Of a DNA stretch of 15,185 bases, positions 13,858 to 15,185 are shown piece by piece. Position 1 is the stretch's first letter. Each line of letters starts with the position of its first letter. A program made the position numbers and the translations under genes. The notes beneath the pieces were generated by a model, which saw nothing but the letters and a program-made list of their open reading frames with translations, ran no database searches and had not been told where the DNA came from. Origin of the DNA: Rubrobacter sp. (GTDB lineage: Bacteria > Actinomycetota > Rubrobacteria > Rubrobacterales > Rubrobacteraceae); contig JADDPR010000186.1 in NCBI GenBank assembly GCA_016781775.1, positions 1 to 15,185 of the forward strand, written 5' to 3'.

Positions 13858-14673
13858 AGGTCCTCCTCATGTCGTGGGGCGAGAAGCTCCTGGTCTTTAT
13901 TTGGGCGCCGAGCCTGCGCAGGATGTTGTAGAAGGCCTGGTCCGTCATCCCCCTCTTCTGCATCCGATCGCCCTTGTTGATCGGATGCAGAAGAGGGGAC
14001 CCTCCTCGACGCCTCGGACCCCGAGCCACGCCTCTAAGGCGTCGGCGGCCCCTCCGGAGGCGTAGGTAATCCTGTCCTTCCGTCCCTTCCCGCCCCTGAC
14101 CCTGAGCTCCCCGGTCTCGCCGCCGTAGTCGGAGAGGTTTAGGGCCGCCGCCTCCGCGCGCCTCGGGCCGCACCCGTAGAGCACGGCCACGGGCGCCGCG
14201 TCCCTCGCCCCGCGCCTCTTTTTGTTGTCTTCGGCATAAGCCCCGAAGAGCCTGCGGATCTCGCCGTGGGAGAGGGAGCGGCCGGGGGGAGGGAGGAGCC
14301 CCTGACCGGCGCGAGGTCCCTGGCCCTCGCGTAATTCTCGGCCGTCATGTAGCCGAGCCGGAAACATTCCTTGAGGACGCCCCTCAAGGCCGAGAGCATC
14401 TTGCTAGCGGTGGCCGGGGCGTAGGCGGCAACGAGCCTCGACCTCACGAAGGCGGTGTGCCCGTAGCGGAGCTCGTGCCAGGCGAGGCTCAAGGCGTCGG
14501 CCTCGCCGTCCGAGAGGAATCGGGCGATGTTTGTTCTCTAGGGACGCCCGCATGGATCTCCTCGAGCCCTCGGAGAGCGAGGCGAGGTAGACCACGGCCG
14601 GGTGCCTGCCCCCGGGCGGCCGCTGCGCGAGGACCAGCTCGGAGCCTGCACGAGGAGGGTCTGCGGGACCCAT
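13822..14673 (-). pseudogene. Tyrosine recombinase/phage-type integrase, multiply frameshifted and truncated
   Basis: Read on the minus strand from about ATG 14673, the pieces join into one integrase. First comes the N-terminal SAM-like core-binding domain (HPAVVYLASLSEGSRRSMRASLEN, then SLAWHELRYGHTAFVRSRLV and LSALRGVLKECFRLGYM). The catalytic domain follows (HGEIRRLFGAYA; YGCGPRRAEAAALNLSDY with the first Arg; GKGRKDR), then FSPHDMRRTFIGDLLDAGADLS with the HxxR motif. Three lesions break it: a 4-bp tandem duplication (TGTT-TGTT on +, 14528-14535), a 1-base change in a G6 run (14284-14289), and a 2-base AT insertion (13985-13986). The C-terminus with the second His and the nucleophilic Tyr is missing, cut at about 13822. 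It cannot be active. Confidence 0.85.
13950..13998. repeat. Perfect 20-bp inverted repeat inside the integrase remnant
   Basis: CCCCTCTTCTGCATCCGATC (13950-13969) and its exact reverse complement (13979-13998) flank a 9-base loop. On the minus strand the arms encode parts of the integrase (GPLFC and DRMQKRG). Removing the AT at 13985-13986 restores the reading frame and leaves an imperfect repeat, so the perfection of the repeat and the frameshift arose together. A terminator role is unlikely, since no T-run follows. Confidence 0.85.
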
Positions 14674-14816
14674 GACCTTGCCGATCAGGACCTCCGTCTC
14701 GGGACCCGGGGCCCCTCGTCCTCTTACCTCCCTATTAGTATTGGGAGCGGCGGGTAGCGCCTCCCGCGCGTCCCGATCCTTCTCCGCGCCGTACCCCACG
14801 CTATCCCTCCTCGCGC

Positions 14817-14978
14817 GACGTAGTGCACCCCAGGGATGCCCTCGAAGCCCGCGTCCTGAGTCCAGAGCGTCGCCCCGCAAGTCCGGGCTGTCGCGAGCAT
14901 CACCGCGCACGCTATCGGCAGGTTCAGCTCGTGCGTCGTCCTCGCCGTGTCCAACGCCGTCTTGGCGTCGGGGCTCAC
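14817..14978 (-). pseudogene. Remnant of a PIN-domain (VapC-like) toxin
   Basis: The minus-strand frame reads DAKTALDTARTTHELNLP, then IACAVMLATARTCGATLWTQD and FEGIPGVHYV. It matches the C-terminal half of VapC-type PIN ribonucleases (family pattern: LSLPDALIAATA...GATLWTQDADFEGLPGV). The conserved Asp before ALIxATA is Cys here, and the second acidic residue of TQDADF is Gly, so two metal-ligand positions are lost. The N-terminal half with the first catalytic Asp was not found upstream in any minus frame up to the window end. After GVHYV the frame runs on without family similarity to 14724. It is most likely a decayed toxin without a recognisable antitoxin. Confidence 0.6.
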
Positions 14979-15185
14979 GAGCTCCCCAAGGCGGAGCCCG
15001 CCTACGAAAGGGCCGACGAGGTTTCCTTGAGCCCCATGGACCGGGTGTGGTTCGTCCTGCAGGAGCAGGACGCGATAGAGCCCGGCGCCTCCTTCGGCGA
15101 CCAGCGACTCCTGCGCCTCCCGCTGGCGGTTCGGGAACCAGTCGCCGTCAGGCTCGACCTCGTCGTCCAGTTGGTAAGGAGATAG
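14979..15185. other. Unidentified open region at the window edge
   Basis: Both strands are open here in the same codon register. The plus frame contains SPMDRVWFVLQEQDAIEPG and ends at TAG 15183-15185. The minus frame contains LDDEVEPDGDWFPNRQ and YRVLLLQDEPHPVHG, and runs beyond the window into the PIN remnant frame. High GC at all third positions makes the two hard to separate. I recognise neither product; the minus frame looks slightly more protein-like in composition. Confidence 0.3.

Noticed and set aside
14735..14755. Small palindrome CTCCC...GGGAG between integrase and PIN remnants
   Set aside because: Only 5 bp of pairing with a mismatch inside; not distinguishable from chance.
1..15185. 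CRISPR array, tRNA or rRNA gene
   Set aside because: No regularly spaced direct repeats, cloverleaf with a TTCGA-type arm, or conserved rRNA segment was seen by eye on either strand.

Overview
The window is a GC-rich bacterial segment. Its codon use is strongly GC3-biased but still uses AGG and ATA freely. Together with the gene content, this fits a deep-branching Actinomycetota such as Rubrobacter; that placement is an inference, as no marker gene is present.

Left block (1-1264): a promoter-like site and a cobalamin riboswitch (about 61-205) precede cbtB and cbtA, a putative cobalt uptake pair. A strong 15-bp hairpin closes the unit. Middle junk (1325-2452): on the minus strand lies the C-terminal FeoA-like domain of a DtxR-family metalloregulator. 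It is cut at about position 1500 by the 3' part of an IS3-family element, which keeps the orfA tail and an orfB broken by a 4-bp duplication and a stop codon.

Main block (2717-13792, all +): a nine-gene run with short gaps. It encodes a B12-dependent acyl-CoA mutase large subunit, its cobalamin-binding small subunit, the MeaB-type G-protein chaperone, an acyl-CoA synthetase, a thiolase, an acyl-CoA dehydrogenase, an HSD10-like 3-hydroxyacyl-CoA dehydrogenase, a second acyl-CoA synthetase and a second acyl-CoA dehydrogenase. The mutase would usually be labelled methylmalonyl-CoA mutase. Its substrate-determining residues are F78, A105 and Q196, which match isobutyryl-CoA mutase and not methylmalonyl- or 2-hydroxyisobutyryl-CoA mutase. 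The inferred pathway is: free acid activated to acyl-CoA, carbon-skeleton rearrangement (isobutyryl- to n-butyryl-CoA), dehydrogenation, hydration (no hydratase is encoded here), 3-hydroxyacyl-CoA oxidation, and thiolysis to acetyl-CoA. The cobalt/B12 unit upstream would supply the mutase cofactor.

Right block (13789-15185): the first codons of a tenth, translationally coupled gene are cut off by degraded mobile-type DNA. This holds a minus-strand tyrosine recombinase with three frame lesions and no C-terminus, then a remnant of a PIN-domain (VapC-like) toxin. The last ~200 bases are open in opposing frames and were not identified. One integrase lesion creates a perfect 20-bp inverted repeat and looks like a templated quasi-palindrome mutation.
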